Shown: positions 25,889 to 35,867, counted from the first letter of the stretch. The stretch is 64,000 bases of DNA from Microtetraspora sp. NBRC 16547 (GCF_030268965.1 NZ_BSSE01000023.1:1-64000); one strand, 5' to 3'. Numbers and translations: made by a program. Notes: generated by a model not told the origin, from the sequence alone.

Positions 25889-27454
25889 ATGGCTCAGGCG
25901 TTAGCCGTACATTCCAACGCGCCCGCGGAGAGCGGCAAGGACCGCCCGTGGATGACGCTGCTCGCCGTCTCGCTCGGCGTGATCATGGTGATGCTCGACG
26001 GCACCGTGGTCGCGATCGCGAACCCCGTGATCGGAACGGAGCTCAATGCGGACCTGGCCGATCTCCAATGGGTGACCAGCGGCTACCTGCTCGCGCTGGC
26101 GGTGTTCCTCATCACCGCGGGCAAGCTCGGTGACCTTTTCGGCCACAAGCGGATCTTTCTGATCGGCGTGGCCGGCTTCGCCCTCACGTCGCTCGCGATC
26201 GGCCTCACCGGCTCGGTGTTCACGCTGATCGCGTTCCGTGTGCTGCAGGGCCTCTTCGGCGCGATGCTGCAGCCCGCCGCGCTGGCCTTGCTGCGGTCCG
26301 CCTTCCCCGGCGAGAAGCTGAACATGGCGATGGGCGCGTGGGGGGCGATCATCGGTCTGTCCAGCGCGGGCGGTCCCATCATCGGCGGCCTGCTGGTGGA
26401 GAACGTCAGCTGGCAGTCGGTCTTCTTCATCAACGTGCCGGTCGGCGTGGTCGCCCTCGCGGTCGGCCTGCTGGTCCTCAAGGAGAGCAGGGCGCAGACG
26501 CTGTCGAGGGTCGACTGGCTCGGCGTCGTGCTGCTGTCCGGCACGATGTTCTCGCTGATCTGGGCGATCATCAAGGCTCCCGAGTGGGGCTGGAGCGACC
26601 CCTGGACGATCGCGTTCATCGCCGCCACCGTGGTCCTCGGCGCGATCTTCCTGGTCTGGCAGTCCCTGGCGAAGGAGCCGCTGCTGCCGTTGAGCCTGTT
26701 CCGCAACTTCTCGGTCTCCATCGGCACCGGCTTGATGATCATGGTCGCGTTCTCGATGTTCGGCGCGATGTTCTTCCTCACGTTCTTCTTCCAGGGCGTG
26801 CACGGGCTGTCCCCGATGGAGTCCGGCCTCCGGATGCTGCCGATGAGCGCAGGCATGATCGTCGCGTCGCCGCTCGCGGGCGTCCTCATCGGAAAGCTCG
26901 GCCCCAAGGTCACCATCGCGGGCGGCATGCTGGTCACCGCGGTCGCGATGTTCCTGATGTCCCGGTTGAGCGTGGACGCCGCGTTCATCGACAGCGCGAT
27001 CCCGTTCGTCCTGCTCGCCTTCGGCCTCTCGCCGGTCTTCGTCGGCGCCACCGAGATCATCGTCGGCAACGCGCCCGAGGATCTCAGCGGCGTCGCGGGC
27101 GGCGTGCAGAACTCGGCCATGCAGGTCGGCGGCGCGCTCGGCACCGCCATCCTGGGCGCCGTGGTGTCGGGGAAGGTGGCCGACGTGTTCCCCGGTCACC
27201 TCGGCCCGGCCGCGTCGAGCATCCCGGCGGAGCAGCTGGGAGCCCTGGAGAAGGCCGCCGCCGTGGGCATGACCCCTCCCGGGCTTCCCGAGCCGATGAG
27301 CAGCCTGCTCGCCAAGGCGGCGCACCTGTCCTTCATGGACGGCCTGCACCTCGGCTTCACCGTGAGCACGGGCGTCGCCGTCCTGGCCGCGATCCTCGCC
27401 CTGTTCGTCCAGGCGGGCCGCAAGACCGAGGGCGGCGCGGTCCACATGGGCTGA
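25889..27454 (+). CDS. MFS drug exporter, DHA2/EmrB-QacA type
   Basis: 521 residues with about 14 transmembrane helices. Motif A-like GKLGDLFGHKRIF, the DHA2 start MVMLDGTVVAIANP with Asp in TM1, and antiporter motif C-like GAWGAIIGLSSAGGPIIGG. These proteins expel hydrophobic or cationic drugs using the proton gradient. Regulated by the divergent TetR protein, by inference. Confidence 0.9.
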   Translation: MAQALAVHSNAPAESGKDRPWMTLLAVSLGVIMVMLDGTVVAIANPVIGTELNADLADLQWVTSGYLLALAVFLITAGKLGDLFGHKRIFLIGVAGFALTSLAIGLTGSVFTLIAFRVLQGLFGAMLQPAALALLRSAFPGEKLNMAMGAWGAIIGLSSAGGPIIGGLLVENVSWQSVFFINVPVGVVALAVGLLVLKESRAQTLSRVDWLGVVLLSGTMFSLIWAIIKAPEWGWSDPWTIAFIAATVVLGAIFLVWQSLAKEPLLPLSLFRNFSVSIGTGLMIMVAFSMFGAMFFLTFFFQGVHGLSPMESGLRMLPMSAGMIVASPLAGVLIGKLGPKVTIAGGMLVTAVAMFLMSRLSVDAAFIDSAIPFVLLAFGLSPVFVGATEIIVGNAPEDLSGVAGGVQNSAMQVGGALGTAILGAVVSGKVADVFPGHLGPAASSIPAEQLGALEKAAAVGMTPPGLPEPMSSLLAKAAHLSFMDGLHLGFTVSTGVAVLAAILALFVQAGRKTEGGAVHMG

Positions 27455-27597
27455 CCGTCGCCCCGTACGGCCCTGTGATCCATACGGCTTCGCACGGCTC
27501 CGTATGGCTCCGTACGATTCCGCCCCGTACGGCTTCCGCACCTCGCCCGGGCGGAGGCCGACGGGGCGGTGCGTTTCCGCGCGTAAAATCGGTACCC

Positions 27598-27849
27598 GTG
27601 AGCGGTACGAAGATTCTTCCCGAGAGCGATGTCACTCCGAGGCTCTCGCACGGGGACGGCGACCATGAGCGGTTCTCGCACTACGCCGACAGGAACAAGA
27701 TCACCGAGAGTATGGTGACCGGCACTCCGATCCGCGCCCTCTGCGGCAAGATCTGGGTGCCCAGCCGGGATCCGAAGAAGTACCCCGTCTGCCCGGAATG
27801 CAAGGAGATCTACGAGGGACTGCCCAAGGGAGAGCCCTCCGGCGAGTGA
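27598..27849 (+). CDS. DUF3039 protein
   Basis: 83 residues. Motif block DHERFSHYADRNKITESMVTGTPIRALCGKIWVPSRDPKKYPVCPECKEIYEGL, which defines DUF3039, with three cysteines and a histidine that may bind zinc. Widespread in actinobacteria, function unknown. TAAAAT at 27584-27589 lies 8 bases before the GTG and there is no ribosome site, so translation is probably leaderless. Confidence 0.88.
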   Translation: MSGTKILPESDVTPRLSHGDGDHERFSHYADRNKITESMVTGTPIRALCGKIWVPSRDPKKYPVCPECKEIYEGLPKGEPSGE

Positions 27850-27924
27850 GTGTCGATCCGGGATGACCACCCCCGGTACGGCTAGCGTCAGCTGTCTGTC
27901 TGACCAGTCGTATCGGGGGAATGA

Positions 27925-28836
27925 ATGGCCCGGCGCGTGCTCGCCGTCTCTTTGGCATGTCTGTTCGCGGTGTGCGGGGTTCCCGCCGAGAGCCGGGCCG
28001 GGGTCGCCGGGACCAGGGATGAGTGTCGCGCCGGACCGCATCCTCCGGCACCGGCGCGCATGGCGGAACCCCGCGCCCCGGAATCGCGCCAGATCGACCG
28101 GATGTCCGCCGATCTCCGCCGCCGGCTCGGCCGCGCGCACGCCGGTCACGGCAGGAAGGCCGTCGAGAGGGTCACCGTGCCGCTGTGGGTGCACGTCATC
28201 AAGGACGGCGCGCTCGGCGCGCCCGACACTGCCGTGCGGGATCAGGTCGCCGCGCTCAACGCCGCCTACGGCGGCAAGATCGGCGGCGTGGACACCGGGT
28301 TCCGTTTCGAGCTCAAGGGCATCACCCACACCGTCAACCCCCAGTGGTTCCGCGATCCCGTGGGGTACGAGCAGCCGATGAAGCGCAAACTCCGGACCGG
28401 GGGGTCGGAGACGCTGAACCTCTACCTCGCCCAGCTCAGCCAGCTCGTCCTCGGCTACGCGACCTATCCGTACTGGTACAAGGACGAGCCGCAGCTGGAC
28501 GGCGTGGTCATCGACTGGCGGAGCATGCCGGGAGGGCCGCTGGTCAACTTCAACCGGGGATACACGGCGGTGCACGAGATCGGGCACTGGTTCGGGCTGC
28601 TGCACACCTTCGAGAACGGGTGCGACGCCCCGGGCGACTTCGTGGACGATACGCCTCCCGAGGCGGAGCCCAGCTCCGGCTGCCCCGGGCGCAGGGATTC
28701 GTGCCCGGCGCCCGGTGACGACCCGATCCACAACTTCATGGACTACGGGTACGACCGGTGCATGTCCGAGTTCACCGCGGGTCAGGCGGCCCGGATGCTC
28801 GAGATGTGGACGACCTACCGCCAGCCCCGGACGTGA
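27925..28836 (+). CDS. secreted M43-type zinc metalloprotease
   Basis: 303 residues. A signal peptide (MARRVLAVSLACLFAVCGVPAES) is followed by a propeptide-like stretch. The catalytic motif is VHEIGHWFGLLH (HExxHxxGxxH, metzincin), with a Met-turn NFMDY and six cysteines nearby, as in pregnancy-associated-plasma-protein-A-like M43 peptidases. The sequence PWLF-free substrate cleft is not predictable. Probably an extracellular protein-degrading enzyme. GGGGG precedes the ATG. Confidence 0.9.
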   Translation: MARRVLAVSLACLFAVCGVPAESRAGVAGTRDECRAGPHPPAPARMAEPRAPESRQIDRMSADLRRRLGRAHAGHGRKAVERVTVPLWVHVIKDGALGAPDTAVRDQVAALNAAYGGKIGGVDTGFRFELKGITHTVNPQWFRDPVGYEQPMKRKLRTGGSETLNLYLAQLSQLVLGYATYPYWYKDEPQLDGVVIDWRSMPGGPLVNFNRGYTAVHEIGHWFGLLHTFENGCDAPGDFVDDTPPEAEPSSGCPGRRDSCPAPGDDPIHNFMDYGYDRCMSEFTAGQAARMLEMWTTYRQPRT

Positions 28837-28840
28837 GAGC

Positions 28841-28885
28841 GAAGCCGGGGGGCACGGCCACCACGTGGGCGCGCCCCCCGGCTTC
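28841..28885 (+). terminator. hairpin terminator after M43 protease
   Basis: Arms GAAGCCGGGGGGC and GCCCCCCGGCTTC (13 bp, perfect) with a 19-base loop, starting 4 bases after the stop codon. Confidence 0.8.
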
Positions 28886-29000
28886 GGCTATCAGTCCTTT
28901 CCATGGCGAATGTGTGGATTTCCGTTGACGGACGGTCTGCGGCGTGAGTAACTCCTGATCAGCGCTCGCCGGTGAGCCGGGCGCCGGTTCAGGAGGCGCC

Positions 29001-29735
29001 GTGGACGATGAGTGGACGCGCCGGGTGTGGCCGCCCGCCGCCAGTGACTCAGACGGGGACGACACCCACCGGGGCGCCCCTGCTGAGGACCTGCCGCCGT
29101 CCGCCAGCTGGTACGGCACGCCGGCCCCGCCGCAGCGCCGGATACCGCGCCGGATGCCGCGCCGGATGCCGCGCCGGATGCCGCGCTGGGTGGTGCGCCT
29201 CATCGTCGGCACCCTCGCCTCAGCCGCGGCCGGCACGCTGATCGGCGTACTGGTCGTCACCGTCATGAGCGGGACGGACAGCGCGCCCTCGGGCACGGTC
29301 ACGGACCGGCTCGCCGGGGTCGCGTACGACCTTCCGGCCGGCTGGCGGGAGGCCGTCGTCGCCCCGGTCACCGGCTTCACGTCCGTCGCCGTCAGCGACG
29401 GCCGCGCGACGGTGATGGCCAGGCGCGGAGAGCGCGCCGATCCGGCGAACCCGCGCCCGGCGGCGGTCGGTCTGACCGATCTCTACGCGCGGCTGCTGCT
29501 CCACGGCGACAAGATCGACGTCATGGACGACAGGGCGGTGACCGCGGGCTCCCGGCGTGGCTACACCCGTGCCCTGCGCGCGGAGTACCGGGACGACGTG
29601 AACCAGCCGGCTTTCCTCCGGGTGACGCTGCTCCTGGACGGTGAGGGGAGGACCACGGTGCTGCTGGGGCTCGCCCACCCGGACGACCCCGCGTCGCGGG
29701 CGGACATCGACGCCCTCATGGCGGGCGTGCGCTGA
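29001..29735 (+). CDS. single-pass membrane protein, function unknown
   Basis: 244 residues. A charged, proline-rich N-terminus leads to a repeat of RRMP just before one transmembrane helix (VVRLIVGTLASAAAGTLIGVLVVTV, about 64-88). The outside domain (about 100-244) begins GVAYDLPAGWREAVV and may be a small folded module; similar proteins are common in actinomycetes. GTG start with GGAGG-like AGGAGGCGCC upstream. No function assigned. Confidence 0.7.
   Translation: MDDEWTRRVWPPAASDSDGDDTHRGAPAEDLPPSASWYGTPAPPQRRIPRRMPRRMPRRMPRWVVRLIVGTLASAAAGTLIGVLVVTVMSGTDSAPSGTVTDRLAGVAYDLPAGWREAVVAPVTGFTSVAVSDGRATVMARRGERADPANPRPAAVGLTDLYARLLLHGDKIDVMDDRAVTAGSRRGYTRALRAEYRDDVNQPAFLRVTLLLDGEGRTTVLLGLAHPDDPASRADIDALMAGVR
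29137..29184 (+). repeat. 12-bp in-frame tandem repeat x4 (RRMP/RRIP)
   Basis: Unit GCCGGATGCCGC (first copy GCCGGATACCGC) repeated four times. It codes Arg-Met-Pro-Arg repeats that form a basic stretch against the membrane helix. Confidence 0.9.
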
Positions 29736-30042
29736 TCGCTCCATCGGCAGCGGCGCCCCCTGCCGAGTGCGTCCTTCGCCCCGTCATCCGGCCCGCTCGG
29801 CGGCGACCCGGCGGATCCGTCCCGGCTCCTGCGAGGCCGTCCCGATGGGCCCGGTCGGAGCGGCGGCGGGGCGGGTGTGAGGGATGTCTCAGGCGTGCGG
29901 CGGCCGTAGCACAACGGGGGTATCGCCGCCAGGATCTCGGTGGGTCGGCACGTCTTGTCAGTCGATCCGGCTACTCTGAGGTCACTGTGAGGGAGCGAAC
30001 CGATAGATACAGCATTGTCCCAACGGGATGGGGGAGGCGTCG
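29736..30042. other. 307-bp intergenic region before helicase
   Basis: No gene recognised. It must hold the helicase promoter, but no clear -35/-10 pair was found. GGGGGAGG (30031-30038) is the ribosome site for the helicase TTG start. Confidence 0.5.
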
Positions 30043-31794
30043 TTGAGCGTATCCGCCGCATCGCATCTCTCGCCTTCCTATCCCGACAGAGCCGCCTGGG
30101 GCACCGCGCCCAAGCTGCGCGCGTGGCAGCAGGAGGCGTTCGACCTCTACTTCCAGCGTGAGCCGAGGGATTTCCTCACCGTCGCGACGCCGGGCGCGGG
30201 AAAGACCACCTACGCGCTGCGGATCGCCAGCGAGCTGCTGTCCAGGGGCATCATCCGGGCCGTGACGATCGTCACCCCGACGGAGCACCTCAAGCGGCAG
30301 TGGGCCGACGCGGCCGGCCGCGTCGGCATCGGCATCGACCCCGAGTTCAAGAACAGCCAGGGCACGACCTCCCGTGACTACACCGGCGTCGCGATCACGT
30401 ACGCCCAGGTGGCGATGCATCCGGCGTTGCACCGGGCGCGCACGGAGGCCCGCAAGACGCTGGTCATCTTCGACGAGATCCACCACGCGGGCGACGCGAA
30501 GTCGTGGGGTGACGGCGTCCGTGAGGCGTTCGAGCCGGCCACCAGGCGGCTGTCGCTGACCGGCACGCCGTTCCGCTCCGACGACAGCCCCATCCCGTTC
30601 GTCACGTACGTCGAGGAGGCCGACGGCGCGCTGCGCAGCGCCTCCGACTTCTCCTATGGCTACGGCCCGGCGCTGGCCGACGGGGTCGTCCGTCCGGTCA
30701 TCTTCCTTGCCTACTCGGGGGAGATGAGGTGGCGGACCCGGGCGGGCGACGAGATCGCCGCCACGCTCGGCACCCCGCTGACCAAGGATCAGCTCTCCCA
30801 GGCGTGGCGGTCCGCGCTCGACCCCAAGGGCGACTGGATCCGCCAGGTCATCCACGCGGCCGACCGGCGGCTCACCGAGGTGCGCCGCGGCGTGCCCGAC
30901 GCAGGGGGCCTGATCATCGCCTCCGACCACGAGTCGGCCCGGGCCTACGCCCGGCACATCAGGACGGTGACCGGCGAGGGGGCCGTGGTCGTCCTCTCCG
31001 ACGATCCGGGCGCGTCCAAGAAGATCAAGGATTTCTCCGCCTCGCAGGCGCGGTGGCTGGTCGCGGTCCGGATGGTTTCCGAGGGCGTCGACATCCCCCG
31101 GCTCGCCGTCGGGGTCTACGCCACCAGCATCTCGACGCCGCTGTTCTTCGCCCAGGCCGTCGGGCGTTTCGTCCGCGCGCGCAAGCGGGGCGAGATGGCG
31201 TCGGTCTTCGTGCCGTCGGTGCCGGTCCTGATGGGGCTCGCCGCCGAGATGGAGGAGGAGCGCGACCACGTCCTCGGCCGCTCGCAGCCGGAGGACGGGC
31301 TGGATGACTCCCTGCTCGAACGAGCCCAGCAGGAGCGCAAGCAGCCTGACGCGCTCGGCGACGAGTTGCCGTTCCAGACCCTGGAGGCGTCCGCGACCTT
31401 CGACCGGGTGCTGTTCGACGGCGGCGAGTTCGGCACCTCCGCCGCCCCCGGGTCCCCGGAGGAGGAGGACTTCATCGGCCTCCCCGGGCTGCTGGAGCCC
31501 GACCAGGTGGCCTCGCTGCTGCGCCGGCGGCAGGCCGACCAGCAGGCTGCGAAGCGGCGGAAGAAGCCCGAGGAGGAGGCGCCCGCGCTCGCTCCGCACG
31601 AGCAGATCCACGAGCTTCGCAAGGAGCTCAACGGCCTCGTCGGCGCGTGGAACCACCGCACCGGCCAACCGCACGGCGTCATCCACGCCGAGCTGCGCCG
31701 ATCCTGCGGCGGTCCGGCCATCGCGCAGGCGTCGGCGGACCAGATCAAGGATCGGATCGCCATGATCAGGAAGTGGGCCACCCAGCGGAGGTGA
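30043..31794 (+). CDS. DEAD/DEAH-box (SF2) helicase
   Basis: 583 residues from the TTG at 30043, with GGGGAGG 5-6 bases upstream; an ATG at 30028 lacks a site. SF2 motifs: Q-like LRAWQQEAF, Walker A ATPGAGKTT, motif Ia VTPTEHLKRQW, Walker B/II FDEIHHAG, motif III SLTGTPFRS, motif V MVSEGVDIPRL, motif VI FAQAVGRFVRARKRGE. The C-terminus is charged (RRRQADQQAAKRRKKPEEE) and ends with a conserved HGVIHAELRRSCGGP block. A widely conserved actinobacterial helicase, probably in DNA repair or replication restart; exact role unknown. Confidence 0.9.
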   Translation: MSVSAASHLSPSYPDRAAWGTAPKLRAWQQEAFDLYFQREPRDFLTVATPGAGKTTYALRIASELLSRGIIRAVTIVTPTEHLKRQWADAAGRVGIGIDPEFKNSQGTTSRDYTGVAITYAQVAMHPALHRARTEARKTLVIFDEIHHAGDAKSWGDGVREAFEPATRRLSLTGTPFRSDDSPIPFVTYVEEADGALRSASDFSYGYGPALADGVVRPVIFLAYSGEMRWRTRAGDEIAATLGTPLTKDQLSQAWRSALDPKGDWIRQVIHAADRRLTEVRRGVPDAGGLIIASDHESARAYARHIRTVTGEGAVVVLSDDPGASKKIKDFSASQARWLVAVRMVSEGVDIPRLAVGVYATSISTPLFFAQAVGRFVRARKRGEMASVFVPSVPVLMGLAAEMEEERDHVLGRSQPEDGLDDSLLERAQQERKQPDALGDELPFQTLEASATFDRVLFDGGEFGTSAAPGSPEEEDFIGLPGLLEPDQVASLLRRRQADQQAAKRRKKPEEEAPALAPHEQIHELRKELNGLVGAWNHRTGQPHGVIHAELRRSCGGPAIAQASADQIKDRIAMIRKWATQRR

Positions 31795-31878
31795 CCCCGC
31801 TCCGGCATCGGTCGTGGCGGCTGCTCGCCGCCCGCCGGCTCGTGTACGCGTGGAGCGGGCCAGGTGCGGGCGGTCAGG

Positions 31879-32538
31879 TCAGCCGTTCGTGGGTCGCCGC
31901 TCAGGGATGCGGTGCCCGGTGCGGCCGTCCACCGCCACGTAGCGTGGCCCGGGGCGGAGCGGCGGCATGAGCGTCAGGTCGAGTGTCGCCCGTCCCTCGG
32001 CGACGTGTACGGGCAGCGTCCGCGATTCCCGGCCCTCGATCTCGTCTCGGCCCGCCGCGCCCTCGTCCAGCCAGATCCGCACCTGCCGCCCGGCGCGCCG
32101 GTACGTCACCGTCGCCGTCCCGCACTGCTCGGACGTCGCCGTCCAATAGATCGTCATGCCCTGTACGCCCTGGTGCGGGCGGTGCGTGAGCCGTACGGAC
32201 TCGGGGGCGGGTGTGCGGGTCGCACAGGTGGGGGATGGCGCGGGGGTGGGCGTGGTGCCCGGCCCGGAGGACGGCACAGAGGACGGCGCGGAGGACGGCC
32301 TGGAGTGCGGCCCGGAGGACGCGGCCATGGCGGGGGCCGTTGCGGGCCGGTCGGATGGCGGCTGCTCCGCCCAGCCGACCGCCAGCGTGGTCGCCTCCAG
32401 CGCCGCCAGCGTCAGCACCCCTGTCGCGCGCGCGAGCCGGGACTGCTCGCGGCCGAAGAGCCGCCAGATGCAGATGGGGGTGAGGACGAGCCAGGACAGC
32501 CCGAGCAGGAACGCGAACATCGACGCCGCCAATCGCAA
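31879..32538 (-). CDS. membrane-anchored protein, function unknown
   Basis: 219 residues. Two hydrophobic helices (FAFLLGLSWLVLTPICIW and ATGVLTLAALEATTLAVGW) are followed by a Ser/Pro/Gly linker (about 60-100) and a ~110-residue beta-like domain with two cysteines. The start is uncertain: TTG 32538 or ATG 32520. Looks like a secreted or surface-tethered small domain; no family recognised. Confidence 0.6.
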   Translation of the reverse strand: MRLAASMFAFLLGLSWLVLTPICIWRLFGREQSRLARATGVLTLAALEATTLAVGWAEQPPSDRPATAPAMAASSGPHSRPSSAPSSVPSSGPGTTPTPAPSPTCATRTPAPESVRLTHRPHQGVQGMTIYWTATSEQCGTATVTYRRAGRQVRIWLDEGAAGRDEIEGRESRTLPVHVAEGRATLDLTLMPPLRPGPRYVAVDGRTGHRIPERRPTNG

Positions 32539-32639
32539 GGAGTTGTCACTCTACGTAACACATCTTTCGCGTATCGTGTCGGTCGAATTGAACATTTGCT
32601 CGCCTGTATGGCGCTCATCACACCGGGCGGGGAGGCGGG

Positions 32640-33212
32640 TCAGCCGCGCAAGACGGGGGTTCCGGAGAGCCGCACACCGGCCTCGGCCAGCTCGGCGAGC
32701 GCCGCCCGGGTGGTCGCCGGAGCCACGCCCGCGGTCAGGTCGAGCAGCACCTGTACGGCGAAGCCGTCGCGGACGCCGTCCAGGGCCGTCGCCCGTACGC
32801 AGTGGTCGGTGGCGATGCCGACCACGTCCAGGGACTCCACGCCCCGATCCCGGAGCCAGTCCGCAAGACGGGTGCCGTCGTCGGCGGCGCCCTCGAACCC
32901 GCTGTAGGCCGCCGCGTGGGCGCCCTTGCTGAACACCTCCTCGATCGGGGCGACGTCGAGCGCGGGATGGAAGCCGGCGCCCGCCGTGCCCGCGACGCAG
33001 TGCGCCGGCCAGGTGTCCACGTAGTCGGGCCGCTCGGCGAAGTGCGCCCCGGGGTCGATGTGGTAGTCCCGGGACGCCACCACATGGTCGTAGCCGTGCC
33101 GCCGCGCGTGCCGTCCGATCGCGGCGGCCACGTCGGCGCCGCCGCCGACCGCGAGGCTGCCGCCCTCGCAGAAGTCGTTCTGCACGTCCACGATGATGAG
33201 CGCGGATTTCAT
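32640..33212 (-). CDS. pncA: nicotinamidase
   Basis: 190 residues, usual length. Catalytic Asp in IVDVQNDFCEGG, metal-binding DYHIDPGAHF, Lys in EVFSKG, and nucleophile Cys in GIATDHCVRATALDG. It hydrolyses nicotinamide to nicotinate for NAD salvage; the adjacent upstream gene encodes the next enzyme. TAGGCT lies 7 bases before the ATG with no ribosome site, suggesting a leaderless message. Confidence 0.95.
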   Translation of the reverse strand: MKSALIIVDVQNDFCEGGSLAVGGGADVAAAIGRHARRHGYDHVVASRDYHIDPGAHFAERPDYVDTWPAHCVAGTAGAGFHPALDVAPIEEVFSKGAHAAAYSGFEGAADDGTRLADWLRDRGVESLDVVGIATDHCVRATALDGVRDGFAVQVLLDLTAGVAPATTRAALAELAEAGVRLSGTPVLRG

Positions 33213-33275
33213 GCGAAACAGCCTAAAACGATCGCGAGGAGACCGGCGTCGTCCTCATACGCCTGTCCCTCGCGA

Positions 33276-34559
33276 TCAACTGAAGATAGTAGGGATCGCG
33301 GGGTCTCCAGGGGAGAGGCTGTGCGCCATCGTCGGCAGCTCCGCCACGGTCGCGCGGTGGCGGGCCCTCGCGTCCTCCAGCGGTTCGCGGCCCACGATCT
33401 CGCCGTCCCTGACGAGCTCCGCCAGGAGCGGCCGGTGCCTGGTCTCGGCGGGTTCGCCGGTGACGACCTCGGCGACGGCGGTGTCGTCCTCGACCGCGCG
33501 GTAGGCCCACTTGCGGCCGCCCTTGCTCGGCTTGCCCACCGACTGCTTGGCCACCGGCCGCAGCACCCCGGCGGCGTCCTCTCGGGCGACCAGCTTGTAG
33601 ACGAAGTTGGCCGTGGGGTGGCCGGACCCGGTGACGACGGACGTGCCGACGCCGTACCCGTCGACGGGGGCGGCGGCGAGCGCCGCGATGGCGAACTCGT
33701 CGAGATCGCCTGTCACGACGATCCGGGTCCGGTTCGCACCGAACGCGTCGAGGATCCGCCGCACGTCCAGCGCGACCTCGGCCAGGTCGCCGGAGTCGAT
33801 CCGCACGGCGCCGAGGTCCGGCCCAGCCAGCTCGACCGCCGTGCGCACGGCCTTCGCCACGTCGTACGTGTCGACGAGGAGGGTCGTGCCGACGCCGAGC
33901 GAGTCGAGCTGGGCGCGGAAGGCGTCCTCCTCGGAGTCGTGCAGCAGCGTGAACGCGTGCGCGGAGGTGCCCGCGGTCGGCACGCCGTACAGGCGCCCGG
34001 CCATCAGGTTGGAGGTGGAGCCGAAGCCGCACAGGTACGCGGCGCGGGCCGCGGCGACCGCCGCGAACTCCTGGGTGCGGCGGGAGCCCATCTCGATGAT
34101 GGGCCGCTTGCCCGCGGCCTGCACCATGCGGGCGGCGGCGGAGGCGACCGCGCAGTCGTGGTTGAGTATCGAGAGGATCACGGTCTCGAGCAGGACCGCC
34201 TCGGCGAACGTGCCCTCCACCACCATGACGGGCGATCCGGGGAAGTAGGACTCGCCCTCGCGGTAGCCGTACACGTGGCCGGAGAACCGGTAGTCGGCGA
34301 GGAACTCCAGGGTGGGCTCGTCGACGACGCGGGTGGCGCGCAGGAAGTCGAGCTCCTCCTGGCCGAATCGGAAGTTCTCCAGCGCGTCGAGCACGCGGGC
34401 TGTCCCAGCGACCACTCCGTACCGCCGCCCTCCGGGCAGCCGGCGGGCGAACACCTCGAAGACCGCCCGGCGGTGCGCGGCTCCTCCGGCGAGGGCCGCC
34501 TGCAGCATGGTCAGTTCGTAGTGATCGGTGAGCAATGCGCTGCTCATGGTCATCTGCAC
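33276..34559 (-). CDS. pncB: nicotinate phosphoribosyltransferase
   Basis: 427 residues. [14 protein letters not shown] at the N-terminus, the phosphorylatable His in [27 protein letters not shown] and [10 protein letters not shown]. It joins nicotinate and PRPP to form NaMN with ATP hydrolysis. It follows the same strand as pncA (63 bases apart), so the two form a nicotinamide-to-NaMN salvage operon. GTG 34559 is preceded by TACTCT 6 bases upstream, again a leaderless pattern. Divergent from clpS. Confidence 0.95.
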   Translation of the reverse strand: MQMTMSSALLTDHYELTMLQAALAGGAAHRRAVFEVFARRLPGGRRYGVVAGTARVLDALENFRFGQEELDFLRATRVVDEPTLEFLADYRFSGHVYGYREGESYFPGSPVMVVEGTFAEAVLLETVILSILNHDCAVASAAARMVQAAGKRPIIEMGSRRTQEFAAVAAARAAYLCGFGSTSNLMAGRLYGVPTAGTSAHAFTLLHDSEEDAFRAQLDSLGVGTTLLVDTYDVAKAVRTAVELAGPDLGAVRIDSGDLAEVALDVRRILDAFGANRTRIVVTGDLDEFAIAALAAAPVDGYGVGTSVVTGSGHPTANFVYKLVAREDAAGVLRPVAKQSVGKPSKGGRKWAYRAVEDDTAVAEVVTGEPAETRHRPLLAELVRDGEIVGREPLEDARARHRATVAELPTMAHSLSPGDPAIPTIFS

Positions 34560-34597
34560 GTGTCGAGAGTACGGCGGTCGTGGTGCAGGATGGTTAC

Positions 34598-34885
34598 GTG
34601 GGTGGCACCGCTCCGATGGAGGTCGAGCGTCCGGCGATGGACGTGCGGCCCGATTTGCCGTGGCTGACGATTGTCTGGAACGACCCGGTCAATCTTATGT
34701 CGTACGTCACATACGTCTTCCAGACGGTGTTCGGCTACCCCCGCCAGAAGGCGGAGAAGCTGATGATGGACGTGCACCACAAGGGCAAGGCGGTGGTCGC
34801 CAGCGGCAGCCGCGAGGAGATGGAGCGCGACGTCCAGATCCTGCACTCCTACGGCCTGTGGGCCACCGTCCAGCAGGACTCCTGA
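34598..34885 (+). CDS. clpS: ClpS adaptor of the ClpAP/ClpCP protease
   Basis: 95 residues from GTG 34598 (AGGA 7 bases upstream); ATG 34616 is an alternative. Core [27 protein letters not shown] and [39 protein letters not shown] carry the N-end-rule pocket residues. It delivers N-degron proteins to ClpC. First gene of the clpS-DUF2017-mec cluster conserved in actinobacteria. Confidence 0.93.
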   Translation: MGGTAPMEVERPAMDVRPDLPWLTIVWNDPVNLMSYVTYVFQTVFGYPRQKAEKLMMDVHHKGKAVVASGSREEMERDVQILHSYGLWATVQQDS

Positions 34886-34924
34886 TGGATCACACGGAAC
34901 GATGAGCACGGAACGGGGTGACCT

Positions 34925-35449
34925 GTGAGCACCGGCTTCACGGCCACGGGTGCGGGCGTGTCCGTCACGCTCGATGCCGGGGAGGTGTCCGTGCTCACGT
35001 TGCTGGTCTCCCAGATCCTCGGCCTCGTCGAGCCCGGCGTGACGGGAGAGGACCCGCTGGAGCGGGCGCTCGGCATCGGCTCCGGCGACGCCCCTTCGGA
35101 CCCGGTGCTCGCCCGGCTGTTCCCCTCGGCGTACGCCGAGGACGAGAAGGCGTCGGAGGAGTTCCGCCGCTACACCGAGGCGACACTGCGCGAGGGGAAG
35201 CGCGCCGACGCGCGGACGCTGCTGGACACAGCGGGGCCGGGAGTGGTGGAGCTCACCTCCGAGCAGGGGCAGGCGTGGCTGCGCGCGCTCAACGACGTAC
35301 GGCTCGCGCTCGGCGTCCGGTTCGACGTGACGGAGCAGATCCACGAGGAGATGGCGGAGATGTCGGAGGAAGATCCGCGCTACCCGGCGCTCGCGATCTA
35401 CGAGTGGCTGACCTATCTCCAGGACACTCTCGTCCGTGCCCTATGGTGA
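34925..35449 (+). CDS. DUF2017 protein
   Basis: 174 residues. The FPSAYAEDEKASEEFRRYTEATLREGKRADA segment and ALRVRFDVTE-like RLALGVRFDVTEQ region are typical of DUF2017, which lies between clpS and mec in many actinobacteria. Function unknown. It ends 4 bases before the mec start. Confidence 0.88.
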   Translation: MSTGFTATGAGVSVTLDAGEVSVLTLLVSQILGLVEPGVTGEDPLERALGIGSGDAPSDPVLARLFPSAYAEDEKASEEFRRYTEATLREGKRADARTLLDTAGPGVVELTSEQGQAWLRALNDVRLALGVRFDVTEQIHEEMAEMSEEDPRYPALAIYEWLTYLQDTLVRALW

Positions 35450-35453
35450 GGCC

Positions 35454-35867
35454 ATGCTGACGATCGCGCGGGAGCTGGTGGACAAGATCGTGGCCCACGC
35501 GCGGGCGGATCACCCGGACGAGGCGTGCGGCGTGGTCGCCGGGCCCGCGGGCTCCGACCGGCCCGAGCGGTTCGTCCCGATGGAGAACGCCGAGCGTTCT
35601 CCGACGTTCTACCGGTTCGACTCGATGGAGCAGTTCCGGGTGTGGCGGGAGATGGACGACAAGGACGAGGAGCCCGTCGTCATCTACCACTCGCACACCG
35701 CGACGCAGGCCTACCCCTCCCGGACGGACGTGTCCTACGCGTCCGAGCCGAACGCCCACTACGTGCTGGTGTCGACGGCCTCGGACGACGTGGAGTTCCG
35801 GTCCTATCGCATCGTGGAGGGCGTCATAACGGAGGAGCCAGTCAAGATCGTGGAGGCGTACGGCTAG
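35454..35867 (+). CDS. mec: Mec-type JAMM peptidase (M67)
   Basis: 137 residues from the ATG at 35454. The JAMM zinc motif is complete: Glu in DEEPVVIYHSHTATQAYPSRTD (HxH and Ser-x2-Asp). In Mycobacterium tuberculosis Mec releases cysteine from the CysO-cysteine adduct. Its TAG stop (35865-35867) overlaps a TAGACT that may be the -10 box of the next small ORF. It likely also trims CysO here, because this CysO has residues after GlyGly. Confidence 0.93.
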   Translation: MLTIARELVDKIVAHARADHPDEACGVVAGPAGSDRPERFVPMENAERSPTFYRFDSMEQFRVWREMDDKDEEPVVIYHSHTATQAYPSRTDVSYASEPNAHYVLVSTASDDVEFRSYRIVEGVITEEPVKIVEAYG